Assembly: GCA_018608485.1 (NCBI GenBank)
Contig: JABAZK010000149.1
Coordinates: forward strand, 2,395-46,794
Direction of reading: 5' to 3'
DNA length: 44,400 nucleotides
From: Flavobacteriaceae bacterium
GTDB lineage: Bacteria; Bacteroidota; Bacteroidia; Flavobacteriales; Flavobacteriaceae
Shown: in pieces, positions 7,118 through 16,810 of the stretch
Numbering within the stretch: the stretch's first letter is position 1
Layout of the letters: each line of letters opens with the position of its first letter
Notes under the pieces: model-generated
Told to the model about the DNA's origin: nothing
Databases searched by the model: none
What the model saw: only the letters and a program-made list of their open reading frames with translations
Position numbers and translations under genes: made by a program

Positions 7118-8368
7118 TTAATCTATTTTTCTGAAGGCTACACAAGCATTATGACCACCAAATCCAAACGTATTACTCATGGCTACTTTGATCTCTCTTT
7201 TTTGAGCTTTATTGAGTGTTAAGTTTAAATCTGAATTGATATTTTCATCAGAATTACTATGATTAATTGTTGGAGGAATAACTCCGTGCTTCATAGCAAG
7301 TATGGAAGCAATAGACTCAATTGCTCCAGCTGCCCCTAAAAGGTGGCCAGTCATAGATTTCGTAGAGTTTATATTAATGTTCTTGGCGTGTTCACCAAAA
7401 ACATGAGATATAGCTTTTAATTCTGCAACATCACCTAATGGGGTTGATGTTCCGTGGGTGTTGATGTGATCAACATCTTCTGGCTGAATACCAGAATTTT
7501 CTAAACAATTTTTCATAACTGCAATAACACCTATCCCTTCTGGATGTGGAGCGGTCATGTGATGGGCGTCAGAAGACATTCCTCCTCCTATAACCTCAGC
7601 ATAAATATGAGCACCTCTTGCCTTAGCGTGCTCGTATTCTTCAAGAACAATAGCACCAGCACCTTCTCCAAGAACAAATCCATCTCTTTGAGCATCAAAC
7701 GGTCTTGAAGCCGTCTCTGGACTCTCATTTCTAGTAGATAGAGCATGCATGGAGTTAAAACCTCCCATACCAGCTATTGTAACTGCTGCTTCACTACCTC
7801 CTGTGATGATAACATCACACTGCCCTAAACGAATATAATTCAACGCATCTATCATTGCGTTAGCTGAAGATGCACAAGCTGATACAGTAGTGTAATTTGG
7901 ACCCATAAACCCATTTTTAATGGATATATTACCAGGCGCAATATCTGCAATCATTTTTGGAATAAAAAAAGGATTAAATCTTGGTGATCCGTCTCCTGCA
8001 GCATAATTTAATACTTCATTCTGAAACGTTTCTAATCCTCCAATACCTGCTCCCCAGATAACTCCAACTCGTAATTTATTAATTTTGTCTAAATTTAACT
8101 CTGAGTCTGCTATTGCCTCATCTGAAGCAATCATAGCGTACTGAGTAAATCTATCCATTCTGCGTGATTCTTTCCTGTGAATGAAATCATTCACATTAAA
8201 GTTTTTGATTTCACATGCAAAACGAGTCTTGAACTTGGTAGCATCAAAATGTGTGATAGGTGCTGCTCCGCTAACTCCGTTAACTAAAGCAGTCCAATAC
8301 TCTTCAATATTGTTACCAATTGGTGTTAATGCACCAAGTCCAGTTACTACAACTCGTTTTAATTGCAT
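7118..8368 (-). CDS. fabF: 3-oxoacyl-ACP synthase II
   Basis: Beta-ketoacyl-ACP synthase of 416 aa that condenses malonyl-ACP with acyl-ACP in type II fatty-acid elongation. The Cys-His-His catalytic set is visible: Cys165 in TTVSACASSANAM, the first His in NTHGTSTPLGD and the second in KSMTGHLLGAAGA. The glycine-rich C-terminal NTFGFGGHN is also typical. It sits 7 nt after acpP, whose product carries the substrate, and upstream of rnc. Confidence 0.97.
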   Translation of the reverse strand: MQLKRVVVTGLGALTPIGNNIEEYWTALVNGVSGAAPITHFDATKFKTRFACEIKNFNVNDFIHRKESRRMDRFTQYAMIASDEAIADSELNLDKINKLRVGVIWGAGIGGLETFQNEVLNYAAGDGSPRFNPFFIPKMIADIAPGNISIKNGFMGPNYTTVSACASSANAMIDALNYIRLGQCDVIITGGSEAAVTIAGMGGFNSMHALSTRNESPETASRPFDAQRDGFVLGEGAGAIVLEEYEHAKARGAHIYAEVIGGGMSSDAHHMTAPHPEGIGVIAVMKNCLENSGIQPEDVDHINTHGTSTPLGDVAELKAISHVFGEHAKNININSTKSMTGHLLGAAGAIESIASILAMKHGVIPPTINHSNSDENINSDLNLTLNKAQKREIKVAMSNTFGFGGHNACVAFRKID

Positions 8369-8375
8369 ATAAATG

Positions 8376-8612
8376 TTACTTTTTAGCTTCTTCTATATAG
8401 CTTATTGCTTGACCTACAGTACCAATATTCTCTGCTTGATCGTCTGGGATTTGAATATCAAATTCTTTTTCGAATTCCATAATCAACTCAACAGTATCTA
8501 AAGAATCTGCCCCTAAGTCATTAGTGAAACTAGCTTCTGTAGTTACTTCATTATCGTCAACTCCTAATTTGTCTACGATAATAGCTTTTACTCTTGATGC
8601 AATGTCTGACAT
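8376..8612 (-). CDS. acpP: Acyl carrier protein
   Basis: Small acidic four-helix carrier of 78 aa. The [17 protein letters not shown] motif places the phosphopantetheine attachment on Ser37. It shuttles growing acyl chains in type II fatty-acid synthesis and is the first gene of acpP-fabF-rnc. Length and charge are standard for the family. Confidence 0.97.
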   Translation of the reverse strand: MSDIASRVKAIIVDKLGVDDNEVTTEASFTNDLGADSLDTVELIMEFEKEFDIQIPDDQAENIGTVGQAISYIEEAKK

Positions 8613-8642
8613 AATTTATTTATTTTAAATTTTAAATCGAGG

Positions 8643-8650
8643 CAAAAATA
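8643..8650 (-). promoter_or_regulatory. Putative -7 box for acpP-fabF-rnc
   Basis: TATTTTTG on the minus strand, exact to TAnnTTTG, 30 nt before the acpP ATG, giving a short A/T-rich leader. Confidence 0.5.
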
Positions 8651-8781
8651 CAAATCTTATTAGTTTTAACGAATTTTTAGCAAAAAAATGAAGGTTAAAG
8701 TATATAATTTTGTTGATATGTTGATAATGAGATTATAATATCAACTATTATGCTTTATTTTGTGTGAGAATATCATTGTAC

Positions 8782-9354
8782 ATGAAGAGAGTTGTTATTT
8801 TTGCATCTGGATCAGGTTCTAACGCAGAAAACATTATTAATTATTTCCAAAATTCTGAAAAAATTAGTGTTGTAAAAGTATATTGCAATAAAAAGGAAGC
8901 TGGTGTTTTTAATCGCTGTAAAAGACTGAAGAAAGATTGTGAGTGGTTTTCTCGAGAAGATTTTTCTCAAAAAAACATCCTTCTCAATAAGTTAGAACAA
9001 GAGGCTGATTTTATAATTTTAGCTGGTTTTTTATGGAAAATTCCTGAACCAATAGTACAAGCATTCCCAAACAAAATTATCAATATTCATCCCGCCCTAT
9101 TACCTAAATATGGTGGTAAAGGCATGTATGGCATGCGTGTTCATGAGGCTGTAAAAAACAACTGTGATAAAGAAACGGGGATTACAATTCATTTTGTTAA
9201 TGAGCGTTATGATGAAGGTGCCATTATTTTCCAAGCAAAAACAACATTAAAAATAACTGACTCTACAAAAGATATAGCTCAAAAAATTCATGATTTAGAA
9301 TATGAATACTTTCCAAAAACTATTGAAAAAACCATCTTAAAAAATGGGAGCTAA
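8782..9354 (+). CDS. purN: Phosphoribosylglycinamide formyltransferase (GART)
   Basis: Transfers a formyl group from 10-formyl-tetrahydrofolate to GAR in purine biosynthesis; cytoplasmic, 190 aa. It starts MKRVVIFASGSGSNAENI, the phosphate-binding loop. The catalytic triad fits Asn101 and His103 (NIHPALLPKYGG) and Asp144 (NERYDEGAII). An in-frame GTG at 8764 would add six residues, but the ATG at 8782 matches the family start. The gene diverges from acpP and overlaps rnhA by 11 nt. Confidence 0.95.
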   Translation: MKRVVIFASGSGSNAENIINYFQNSEKISVVKVYCNKKEAGVFNRCKRLKKDCEWFSREDFSQKNILLNKLEQEADFIILAGFLWKIPEPIVQAFPNKIINIHPALLPKYGGKGMYGMRVHEAVKNNCDKETGITIHFVNERYDEGAIIFQAKTTLKITDSTKDIAQKIHDLEYEYFPKTIEKTILKNGS

Positions 9355-9979
9355 AAAATACTACGTCATATGGAAAGGAAAGGAAACTGGTGTATTCTCT
9401 TCATGGGACAAAGTTAAAAAACTAGTTCAAGGAGTTGAGGGGGCTAAATACAAATCTTTTGGAAGTAAAGCTGAAGCCAACATAGCAATCAAAAAAAAAT
9501 ACTCAGATTATCAAGGTAATAATTCTAAAAAAATAGCCTTGTCTGATGCTGACAAAGCACGTTTTGGTGTGCCTATAAAAAACAGCTTAACTGTTGATGC
9601 CGCTTGTAGCGGAAACCCAGGAAAGATGGAATATCGAGGGGTTTTACATCACAACAAACAAGAGGTTTTTAAGATGGGTCCTTTTAAAAATGGCACTAAT
9701 AATATTGGGGAATTTCTTGCCTTGGTTCACGGAATTTCATTACTAAAAAAGAAAGGCTTACATAGTTTACCTATATATTCAGATTCTAAAATTGCAATGT
9801 CTTGGATTAAAAAGAAAACCTGTAGAACTAATATTACTTTTGACGTATCTAATAGTGACCTTTTAACACTAATTCATCGTGCTGAAAAGTGGTTGAAAGA
9901 AAATTCATTCAGTAATCCAATTTTAAAATGGGAAACCAAAGCTTGGGGTGAAATTCCTGCTGACTTTGGCAGAAAATAA
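9344..9979 (+). CDS. rnhA: Ribonuclease H1 with N-terminal hybrid-binding domain
   Basis: Cleaves the RNA strand of RNA-DNA hybrids. The protein is 211 aa. Residues 3-50 form the caulimovirus/RNase H1 N-terminal domain (KYYVIWKGKETGVFSSWDK...KYKSFGSKAEA), which binds hybrids. The catalytic domain follows, with acidic residues Asp85 (DAACSGNPG), Glu123 (NNIGEFLAL), Asp147 (YSDSKIA) and Asp207 in the C-terminal EIPADFGRK. All four metal-binding acids are present, so it should be active. Its start overlaps the purN 3' end by 11 nt, and the gene ends at a bidirectional terminator. Confidence 0.92.
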   Translation: MGAKKYYVIWKGKETGVFSSWDKVKKLVQGVEGAKYKSFGSKAEANIAIKKKYSDYQGNNSKKIALSDADKARFGVPIKNSLTVDAACSGNPGKMEYRGVLHHNKQEVFKMGPFKNGTNNIGEFLALVHGISLLKKKGLHSLPIYSDSKIAMSWIKKKTCRTNITFDVSNSDLLTLIHRAEKWLKENSFSNPILKWETKAWGEIPADFGRK

Positions 9980-10001
9980 GTACGACTCTTCTTCTAAAAA
10001 G

Positions 10002-10030
10002 AAAAACCTTCAACAATGTTGAAGGTTTTT
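10002..10030. terminator. Bidirectional terminator between rnhA and sdhB
   Basis: 13-bp perfect stem (aaaaaccttcaac / gttgaaggttttt) with a 3-nt loop, placed between the convergent ends of rnhA (+) and sdhB (-), with tracts suited to both strands. Confidence 0.85.
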
Positions 10031-10047
10031 AATTTATATTTAATTGT

Positions 10048-10794
10048 TTATCCTTTGAAACTTGCAGATAAATATTCACGATTCATACGTGCAATATTTT
10101 CTAAAGAAATTCCTTTTGGGCATTCTACTTCACAGGCACCTGTATTCGTACAATTACCAAAACCTTCATCATCCATCTGTTGCACCATGTTTAATACACG
10201 GTCTGTAGCTTCAACTTGCCCCTGAGGCAGCAAAGCGTATTGAGAAACCTTTGCTGAAACAAATAACATTGCACTAGAGTTTTTACATGAAGCAACACAG
10301 GCTCCACAACCAATACACGTTGCTGCATCCATAGCTTTGTCTGCTGCATGTTTAGATATTGGAATTGAATTTGCATCTTGTGTATTCCCTGAAGTATTTA
10401 CAGAAATAAAACCACCTGCGTGCTGCACTCTGTCAAAAGCACTTCTATCTACAACTAAGTCTTTAATTATAGGAAATGCTTTAGCCCTAAAAGGTTCTAT
10501 ATGAATAGTATCACCGTCTTTAAACATTCTCATGTGTAATTGACAAGTAGTTACTCTTCTGTCTGGACCATGAGCTTCACCATTAATATACAAAGAACAC
10601 ATTCCACAAATTCCTTCTCTACAATCATGATCAAAAGCAACAGGAGAATCTCCTTTCTCTATTAATTGATTGTTTAACACATCTAACATCTCCAAGAAAG
10701 ACATATCTGGAGACACATCAGAAATCTGATAATCTACCATCTTTCCTTTGTCGTTTGCGTTTTTTTGACGCCAAATTTTTAACGTTAAGTTCAT
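10048..10794 (-). CDS. sdhB: Succinate dehydrogenase/fumarate reductase iron-sulfur subunit
   Basis: Electron-transfer subunit of complex II, 248 aa, on the cytoplasmic face of the inner membrane. The [2Fe-2S] ligands are Cys58, Cys63, Cys66 and Cys84 (CREGICGMC...TTC). The C-terminal domain has the [4Fe-4S] motif [11 protein letters not shown] and the [3Fe-4S] ligands in [14 protein letters not shown]. It is the last gene of sdhC-sdhA-sdhB, 10 nt after sdhA. Sequence type matches the Bacteroidota single-cytochrome (type B) enzyme, which runs the TCA cycle with menaquinone. Confidence 0.96.
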   Translation of the reverse strand: MNLTLKIWRQKNANDKGKMVDYQISDVSPDMSFLEMLDVLNNQLIEKGDSPVAFDHDCREGICGMCSLYINGEAHGPDRRVTTCQLHMRMFKDGDTIHIEPFRAKAFPIIKDLVVDRSAFDRVQHAGGFISVNTSGNTQDANSIPISKHAADKAMDAATCIGCGACVASCKNSSAMLFVSAKVSQYALLPQGQVEATDRVLNMVQQMDDEGFGNCTNTGACEVECPKGISLENIARMNREYLSASFKG

Positions 10795-10804
10795 GTCTCC
10801 TAAA

Positions 10805-12802
10805 TTATTTATATGATCTTTCTTTCACTTCAATATTCTCATAAACCAATGCTTCTTTATGCAATAATGCATCTTTTGGCTCTCCTTTATATTCCCATGC
10901 AGAAACAAATTGAAATTCTTTTCGTCTTTTTGCCTCTCCTTCTGGAGTTTGGTGTTCTTCTCTAAAATGACCTCCTGCAGATTCTTCTCTTAATAAAGCG
11001 TCTTTTGCAAATAATTCACCTAATTCTAAGAAGTCTGCTACACGCCCGGCTTTTGCTAATTGTTCATTAAACTCATCTGCTGTTCCCGGCACTAAAACAT
11101 CTTTATAAAACTCTTTACGTAAAGCAGAAATCTCCTCAATAGCTTCTTTTAATTCTTTTTCATTACGAGACATCCCACACTTATTCCACATAATTTTTCC
11201 AAGTCTTCTATGAAAAGAATCTACAGACTTAGTCCCTTTGTTATTAATTAAGTGATTAATATTTTCTACAGCATTTTTCTCTGCTTCTTCAAACTCTGGT
11301 GAATCAGTAGAAATAGCTCCTGTTCTAATATCTTCAGATAAATAGTCCCCTATAGTGTAAGGCAGCACAAAATAACCATCAGCTAATCCTTGCATTAATG
11401 CAGACGCGCCCAGCCTATTTGATCCGTGATCAGAAAAATTTGCTTCTCCAATTGCGTACAATCCCGGAATGGTAGTTTGTAAATTGTAATCTACCCAGAT
11501 ACCACCCATGGTATAATGTACCGCTGGGAAAATCATCATAGGTGTTTCGTATGGATTCTCATCTACAATTTTTTCATACATCTGAAATAAGTTTCCATAC
11601 TTGGCTTTCACAACTTCTTTTCCAAGTTCTTTTACTAAGGAATCATCATTTTCATTCAATCCTTTTACGTGCGCCTTTTCTTTTCCATACCTAATAATAG
11701 CTGCCGCAAAATCTAAATATACTGCTTCACCTGTAGCATTCACTCCAAAACCAGCATCGCAACGTTCTTTAGCCGCTCTTGAGGCAACATCACGAGGAAC
11801 CAAATTACCAAAAGCAGGGTATCTTCTTTCTAAGTAATAATCTCTATCTTCTTCAGCTAACTGGGTCGGCTTTAATTTACCGGATCTAATAGCCTCAACA
11901 TCTTTTTTATGTTTTGGCACCCATATTCTACCATCGTTTCTTAACGATTCTGACATCAATGTTAACTTAGATTGATGATCTCCTGAAACAGGAATACAAG
12001 TTGGGTGAATTTGTGTGTAACAAGGATTTGCAAAATAAGCTCCTCTTTTATGAGCTCTCCAAGCTGCTGTTACATTAGATCCCATAGCATTTGTGGACAA
12101 AAAGAATACGTTTCCATACCCTCCTGTACCTAAAACTACTGCATGCGCTGAGTGTCTTTCTATTTCACCTGTTACTAAATTACGGGCTATAATTCCTCTA
12201 GCTTTTCCGTCTACAATCACAACATCTAGCATTTCATGCCTGTTGTACATTTTTATTTTTCCACGACCAATTTGACGATTCATCGCAGAATAAGCTCCTA
12301 ACAATAATTGTTGCCCTGTTTGACCTTTTGCATAAAATGTTCTTGAAACCAATACACCTCCAAATGATCTGTTGTCTAATAATCCTCCATAATCACGAGC
12401 AAAAGGAACTCCTTGTGCTACACACTGATCTATAATATTTGCAGAAACCTCTGCCAAACGATATACGTTGGCTTCACGAGAACGATAATCTCCTCCTTTA
12501 ACGGTATCATAAAACAACCTATAGGTTGAATCTCCGTCTCCCTGGTAATTTTTTGCTGCATTTATTCCTCCTTGTGCTGCGATAGAATGGGCTCTCCTTG
12601 GAGAATCTTGAAAGCAAAATGCTTTTACATTATATCCTAATTCAGCTAAAGTTGCTGCTGCAGAACCTCCAGCTAAGCCAGTTCCAACAACTATAACATC
12701 TATTAATCGTTTATTTGCTGGATTAACTAAGTTAATGTCGTTTTTATGTTTTGTCCACTTGTCTGCAAGTGGTCCTTGAGGTATTTTTGAATCTAATGCC
12801 AT
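10805..12802 (-). CDS. sdhA: Succinate dehydrogenase/fumarate reductase flavoprotein subunit
   Basis: Catalytic FAD subunit of complex II, 665 aa, interconverting succinate and fumarate. The dinucleotide-binding fold starts [20 protein letters not shown] (35-54). His72 in [14 protein letters not shown] fits the position of the covalent 8-alpha-histidyl-FAD link. Later come MGGIWVDYN and [19 protein letters not shown] near the active site. It starts 1 nt after the sdhC stop, so the two are almost surely translationally coupled. Length and N-terminal extension agree with the Bacteroidota type B enzymes. Confidence 0.97.
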   Translation of the reverse strand: MALDSKIPQGPLADKWTKHKNDINLVNPANKRLIDVIVVGTGLAGGSAAATLAELGYNVKAFCFQDSPRRAHSIAAQGGINAAKNYQGDGDSTYRLFYDTVKGGDYRSREANVYRLAEVSANIIDQCVAQGVPFARDYGGLLDNRSFGGVLVSRTFYAKGQTGQQLLLGAYSAMNRQIGRGKIKMYNRHEMLDVVIVDGKARGIIARNLVTGEIERHSAHAVVLGTGGYGNVFFLSTNAMGSNVTAAWRAHKRGAYFANPCYTQIHPTCIPVSGDHQSKLTLMSESLRNDGRIWVPKHKKDVEAIRSGKLKPTQLAEEDRDYYLERRYPAFGNLVPRDVASRAAKERCDAGFGVNATGEAVYLDFAAAIIRYGKEKAHVKGLNENDDSLVKELGKEVVKAKYGNLFQMYEKIVDENPYETPMMIFPAVHYTMGGIWVDYNLQTTIPGLYAIGEANFSDHGSNRLGASALMQGLADGYFVLPYTIGDYLSEDIRTGAISTDSPEFEEAEKNAVENINHLINNKGTKSVDSFHRRLGKIMWNKCGMSRNEKELKEAIEEISALRKEFYKDVLVPGTADEFNEQLAKAGRVADFLELGELFAKDALLREESAGGHFREEHQTPEGEAKRRKEFQFVSAWEYKGEPKDALLHKEALVYENIEVKERSYK

Positions 12803-12803
12803 C

Positions 12804-13481
12804 TTATAAAACCTGATTTAAATGATGAAACAATGCAATAAAAATAAAGCCTGCAGGAATCCCGATAGCGTATATTTTTGAAAAGTTTTTCAATCCTTTT
12901 GTGTATTTATTATTTGCACCTACAGATTGAAATGCTGACTCAAAGCCGTGTAACAAATGGAGTGCTAAAAACACAAATGCTAAACAGTATGCACCAACAC
13001 GAAGTGGGCTATGAAATTTTTCAACTAACTCATGAAAATATCTAAACTCACCATTATGCATCCCACTCATGTCTCCTTGTATGTATTTTATATTAATTTC
13101 TGGAATCCAAAAATCTATAAAGTGGAGCACTACAAATGCTAGAATTGCTAATCCGCTCCAAATCATATTTCTACTCATCCAAGAGGAATTTGCCCCTCCA
13201 TTATTTACCGCATATTTAATTTGACGTGCTTTAGTATTTTTTATTTCTAACACAAAACCCATCACAAAATGAAAAACAACACCAAAAATTAATACCGGTT
13301 GTAATGCATATTGTATTACCCAAAAGGTACCCATAAAGTGAGACACTTCATTAAAAGTGTCTGGACTAAATACAGAAAGAATATTAATAGCAAAGTGTTG
13401 TAGAAGAAAAATCATTAGAAAGAGTGCTGAAATTGCCATGGCAAACTTTCTACCTATTGAAGAACTTAAAATTCCACTCAT
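12804..13481 (-). CDS. sdhC: Succinate dehydrogenase cytochrome b subunit
   Basis: Membrane anchor of complex II binding heme b and menaquinone; five transmembrane helices are expected in this 225-aa form. Conserved start [20 protein letters not shown] is typical of Bacteroidota. His residues lie in helices ([31 protein letters not shown]) as heme-ligand candidates. The frame is open further upstream to 13559, but an excellent promoter (13507-13538) lies inside that stretch, so the start must be downstream. 13481 matches relatives, and MNYI at 13493 is the alternative. Confidence 0.93.
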   Translation of the reverse strand: MSGILSSSIGRKFAMAISALFLMIFLLQHFAINILSVFSPDTFNEVSHFMGTFWVIQYALQPVLIFGVVFHFVMGFVLEIKNTKARQIKYAVNNGGANSSWMSRNMIWSGLAILAFVVLHFIDFWIPEINIKYIQGDMSGMHNGEFRYFHELVEKFHSPLRVGAYCLAFVFLALHLLHGFESAFQSVGANNKYTKGLKNFSKIYAIGIPAGFIFIALFHHLNQVL

Positions 13482-13506
13482 TATATAGTTCATTTTATTA
13501 TGACTG

Positions 13507-13538
13507 CAAAGGTACAACGCAATCGTTTTCTGACCAAA
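13507..13538 (-). promoter_or_regulatory. sdhCAB promoter (-33 TTTG, -7 TACCTTTG)
   Basis: On the minus strand TTTG (13538-13535) and TACCTTTG (13514-13507) are separated by 20 nt, a full match to the Bacteroidota primary sigma promoter. Transcription should start near 13500, which fixes the sdhC start downstream of that point. Confidence 0.75.
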
Positions 13539-13779
13539 CCACAAAAAGTATTTTAGCAAGTATTTAGAATGATTATAATTAACTCTATAAGAACCTTGCC
13601 TCCCTTATTTTAGTCAAGGGCTAGGTTTGTTTATCGACCTCAAAACACCCAGGCTTTAATTTAAATATCAAGTTTAAAAAACATTACTATACTTCTGAGA
13701 AGTATGATAAAAAACAGGAACTTACACAATGGAATTCACAAGGATATGGCCTGTAAATTTTAAATAAGAAAATAACGTA

Positions 13780-13815
13780 GTCGTCTACTGTATTTCAAAA
13801 ACTTCAGTAGACGAT
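13780..13815 (-). terminator. Inverted repeat spanning the stop of the BNR/VPS10 gene
   Basis: TCGTCTACTG (13781-13790) and CAGTAGACGA (13805-13814) form a perfect 10-bp stem with a 14-nt loop. The stem contains the TAG stop codon at 13787-13785. It is followed on the minus strand by a T-rich but interrupted stretch, so it is a possible terminator or mRNA 3' stabiliser. Confidence 0.4.
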
Positions 13816-16619
13816 GCTATTTTTACGGTATAAACTCCTTTTGGCAAGAAATATGTGCCATTTTTAGCAGCCTTTAATGACTGTTTGTTAAACTTTTTCA
13901 AATACGCTTTTCGGCCTTTTTCGGAAAAAGAAAGATCATAAATAGCCTCATTAAATCCTTGATCTGAATCTTTAACTATTGAAGCAACAAGTAGTTCATC
14001 TTTAAATATATTTATTGTTACTTTTCTTGAACTATCTAAATAATATTGAATTGAACTTTTTGGAATAAATGGTGATGACCATCTCCCCCATGAATTCCCC
14101 CATGTACTTCTTTTTTTAATAGTTGAAATTGGGAAAATATGTGCTTCTTTTGCTATAACTTCTGAAATCATTAATTGAAGTGGAGCTATAGATGCTTTAT
14201 ATAAACTCCTTCCATGTGTTCCTAAAATTAAATGCTTAGCTGAAGGCTGAATAACTAAATCATGAATGGCTACACTAGGTAAACCTTTTTGAAAAGAAGA
14301 CCAGTCTTTACCTTGATTAAAAGAAGCATAAGCTCCATTATCTGTTCCAACGTATAATAAATTTGGGTTTTCAGAATCTTCACGAATTACGTTTACAGGT
14401 GATGCTGGAATATTGTTAGAAATATTCTCCCAAGTTTTCCCATAGTCATCAGACCTATATACATACACCGTAAAATCATCAGATCTATACCCATTTAATG
14501 TCACATATACTCGTTCTTTTTTATGCTGTGAAGCAATAACTCTACTTACCCACAAGTCTTTTGGAAAGGAGTTTGAAATACGCTCCCATGAGCCTCCACC
14601 GTTTTTAGACACATGAACGTAGCCATCATCTGAGCCCGTATATAATAACCCAAATTGAAATGGAGATTCAGATATGGTAGTTAATGTTCCATAAGCAACA
14701 TTCCCTTTTTTCCCTCCTGTAGTTAAATCAATTGAAATAGCTTCCCAAGTGTCACCTTTGTCTAAACTTCTGTGTAATTTATTACTTCCTAAATATAAAA
14801 TATCTTGATTGTGTTTTGATAAAAGAATTGGAGTTTGCCAATTAAACCTATAAGGCGCTTCACCTAACGTATGTTTTGGTTGAATATAGGTTCTTTCTCC
14901 ATTGTCTCTATCCAATCTAAAATAATTTCCAAATTGAGATCCTGTATACACAATCGAAGGATTTCTGTCATCTACTTGAACTTGCATGCCGTCACCCCCC
15001 ATAATCGATGTATATGGATTATGACCTGTTTGAAGCCACCTGTTGTTCATTTTAGCATTGTGAGATGCTGTCCAGACCCCATTGTCTTGTAAACCGCCAT
15101 AAACATTGTATGGATTTTGATTGTCTGCATAAATAGCATAAAACTGCCCTACAGATGGAGAGTTTAATTTTATCCAATGTGCACCATCATCGTAAGAAAT
15201 ATTTAATCCTCCGTCATTCCCTTCAACTAGATGACCCTTTCTTCTTGGGTTTATCCAAAGTGCTTGATGATCTGAGTGAACATTTTCTTTTCCTATGGAA
15301 GTAAACGTTTTTCCTCCATCTTTAGATCTTAAAATAGGAACTCCTAAAACGTATATCGTATTTTTATCTTGAGGATCTACGCGAATTTCCCCAAAATAAT
15401 ACCCATAAGAATAATACAATCCATCTATTTGATTGTTATGTGTTTTACTCCATTTCTTTCCTCCGTTTGTTGTTATAAAAACCTCAGCCCCTTCAACTGG
15501 AGTATCAAATAACATAGAGTTTGCGTCCTCCAAGAACTTAGCTAAGTCGATTGGTTTTACAGTCCCTTTAGAAACCATATTTTTGACCGTCTTAGCGGTA
15601 TATTTTTTTTGAAAACGATTTGCTCTCAGGTAATTATTTAAGTTTTTGTCTGTTAATGCTAAGAACTCTTCTGTAGACATCTTCTTAAAATCTTCTTTTT
15701 TTAACCCATTTAAAGATTTTTTTTCCTTCTTTTCAGACTTTCTTCTAAACTGACTGTCATGAATAGCATATACGGTATTTTCATCATAAATCGAAAGCCC
15801 AATTCTTCCTACACCATTCCCATTTCTAAACCCATTATTAACAGAAATATTTTTCCAAGTATCTCCTGCGTCTGTACTTTTATAAATTGCAGAATTATTA
15901 CCGTCTCCATCAAAATTCCAAGCTTTACGTTCTCTTTCCCACGAAGCAGCATACATTACATTCGGATTTTCTGGAGCAACTACTACATCAATAATTCCAG
16001 TGCTACTATCAATAAATAATGTTTTTCTCCATGTTTTTCCACCGTCAATTGTTTTAAAAACCCCTCTCTCTTCGTTTGGTGAGTACAAATGCCCTATCAC
16101 CCCTACAACTACTTCTTCAGGATTATTTGCATTTATTATAATTCTACTCACATGATGAGAATCTAGCAACCCAACGTGCTCCCATGTTAACCCTTGGTTG
16201 TCAGATTTTAAAATTCCTATTCCTGCATAGGATGAGCGTGAAGAGTTTTTTTCACCTGTTCCAACCCAAATAGTTCCCTTATTCCAGTCTACAGCGATAT
16301 CTCCAATATTTTGGGTAGAACTATTATCTAAGACTGGCTTAAAAGAAGTTCCGTTATTTTTCGTATACCACAACCCACCTGATGCATACCCTACATAAAA
16401 CTCTGTTGGATCATTTGGGTTTACATCAATATCTGCAACTCGACCACTCATAATTGTTGGCCCAATATTACTAAAAGAAACATTTTTAATAATTGATGTG
16501 TTTTCAAGAGTCTGCTTTTCTTGAAGAGATTTTTTTACAACTTGTGAATCTGTAGCAGATTGTTGAGCTGAAGCACATATGGTAATTAGTAGAAAAAAAA
16601 CTCTAATAATAGATTTCAT
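13785..16619 (-). CDS. Secreted BNR/VPS10-type beta-propeller protein (sialidase-like repeats)
   Basis: Exported protein of 944 aa with a signal peptide (MKSIIRVFFLLITICASAQQ). Many BNR/Asp-box repeats of the form S/T-x-D-x-G-x-T-W are visible, including KTIDGGKTWRK, KSTDAGDTWKN, SLDKGDTWEA, SKNGGGSWERI and RSDDYGKTWENI, giving one or two beta-propellers as in sortilin/VPS10 and xyloglucanase-like families. Such proteins are often labelled glycosyl hydrolase, but no catalytic acids can be assigned here. A lysine-rich helical insert occupies residues 290-372. The C-terminus forms a beta-sandwich-like end (LPKGVYTVKIASS) without a clear T9SS signal. It is monocistronic. Function is unknown, probably extracellular or periplasmic binding. 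Confidence 0.82.
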   Translation of the reverse strand: MKSIIRVFFLLITICASAQQSATDSQVVKKSLQEKQTLENTSIIKNVSFSNIGPTIMSGRVADIDVNPNDPTEFYVGYASGGLWYTKNNGTSFKPVLDNSSTQNIGDIAVDWNKGTIWVGTGEKNSSRSSYAGIGILKSDNQGLTWEHVGLLDSHHVSRIIINANNPEEVVVGVIGHLYSPNEERGVFKTIDGGKTWRKTLFIDSSTGIIDVVVAPENPNVMYAASWERERKAWNFDGDGNNSAIYKSTDAGDTWKNISVNNGFRNGNGVGRIGLSIYDENTVYAIHDSQFRRKSEKKEKKSLNGLKKEDFKKMSTEEFLALTDKNLNNYLRANRFQKKYTAKTVKNMVSKGTVKPIDLAKFLEDANSMLFDTPVEGAEVFITTNGGKKWSKTHNNQIDGLYYSYGYYFGEIRVDPQDKNTIYVLGVPILRSKDGGKTFTSIGKENVHSDHQALWINPRRKGHLVEGNDGGLNISYDDGAHWIKLNSPSVGQFYAIYADNQNPYNVYGGLQDNGVWTASHNAKMNNRWLQTGHNPYTSIMGGDGMQVQVDDRNPSIVYTGSQFGNYFRLDRDNGERTYIQPKHTLGEAPYRFNWQTPILLSKHNQDILYLGSNKLHRSLDKGDTWEAISIDLTTGGKKGNVAYGTLTTISESPFQFGLLYTGSDDGYVHVSKNGGGSWERISNSFPKDLWVSRVIASQHKKERVYVTLNGYRSDDFTVYVYRSDDYGKTWENISNNIPASPVNVIREDSENPNLLYVGTDNGAYASFNQGKDWSSFQKGLPSVAIHDLVIQPSAKHLILGTHGRSLYKASIAPLQLMISEVIAKEAHIFPISTIKKRSTWGNSWGRWSSPFIPKSSIQYYLDSSRKVTINIFKDELLVASIVKDSDQGFNEAIYDLSFSEKGRKAYLKKFNKQSLKAAKNGTYFLPKGVYTVKIASSTEVFEIQ

Positions 16620-16656
16620 AATACATGGGTTTTTAATTGTAAAGAATAGACTTTTT

Positions 16657-16664
16657 CAAAAATA
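16657..16664 (-). promoter_or_regulatory. Putative -7 box for the BNR/VPS10 gene
   Basis: TATTTTTG on the minus strand, exact to TAnnTTTG, 37 nt before the ATG. No clear -33 element. Confidence 0.45.
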
Positions 16665-16755
16665 ACGAATAATTTAATGTGTGCCTTTTTAGAATACATA
16701 AAATATTCTAACTAATGACAGAAAGTACTAAAATAATGCTTAGAATTAATCGGTG

Positions 16756-16763
16756 TACATTTG
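16756..16763 (+). promoter_or_regulatory. Putative -7 box for the DEAD-box helicase gene
   Basis: TACATTTG, exact to TAnnTTTG, 47 nt before the ATG at 16811; the -33 region is weak. Confidence 0.45.
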
Positions 16764-16810
16764 CATCAATGTACAGAGAAAACAATGTTGTTTTTTCTTA
16801 AAATTTATCG

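Noticed and set aside
13482..13559. N-terminal extension of sdhC to 13559
   Set aside because: The best promoter of the window (13507-13538) falls inside it; relatives start at the MSGIL position.
13560..13780. Gap between sdhC and the BNR/VPS10 gene as a hidden gene or RNA
   Set aside because: No convincing frame was found; only a 7-bp hairpin (13689-13705, ATACTTC/GAAGTAT) without a T-run is visible.
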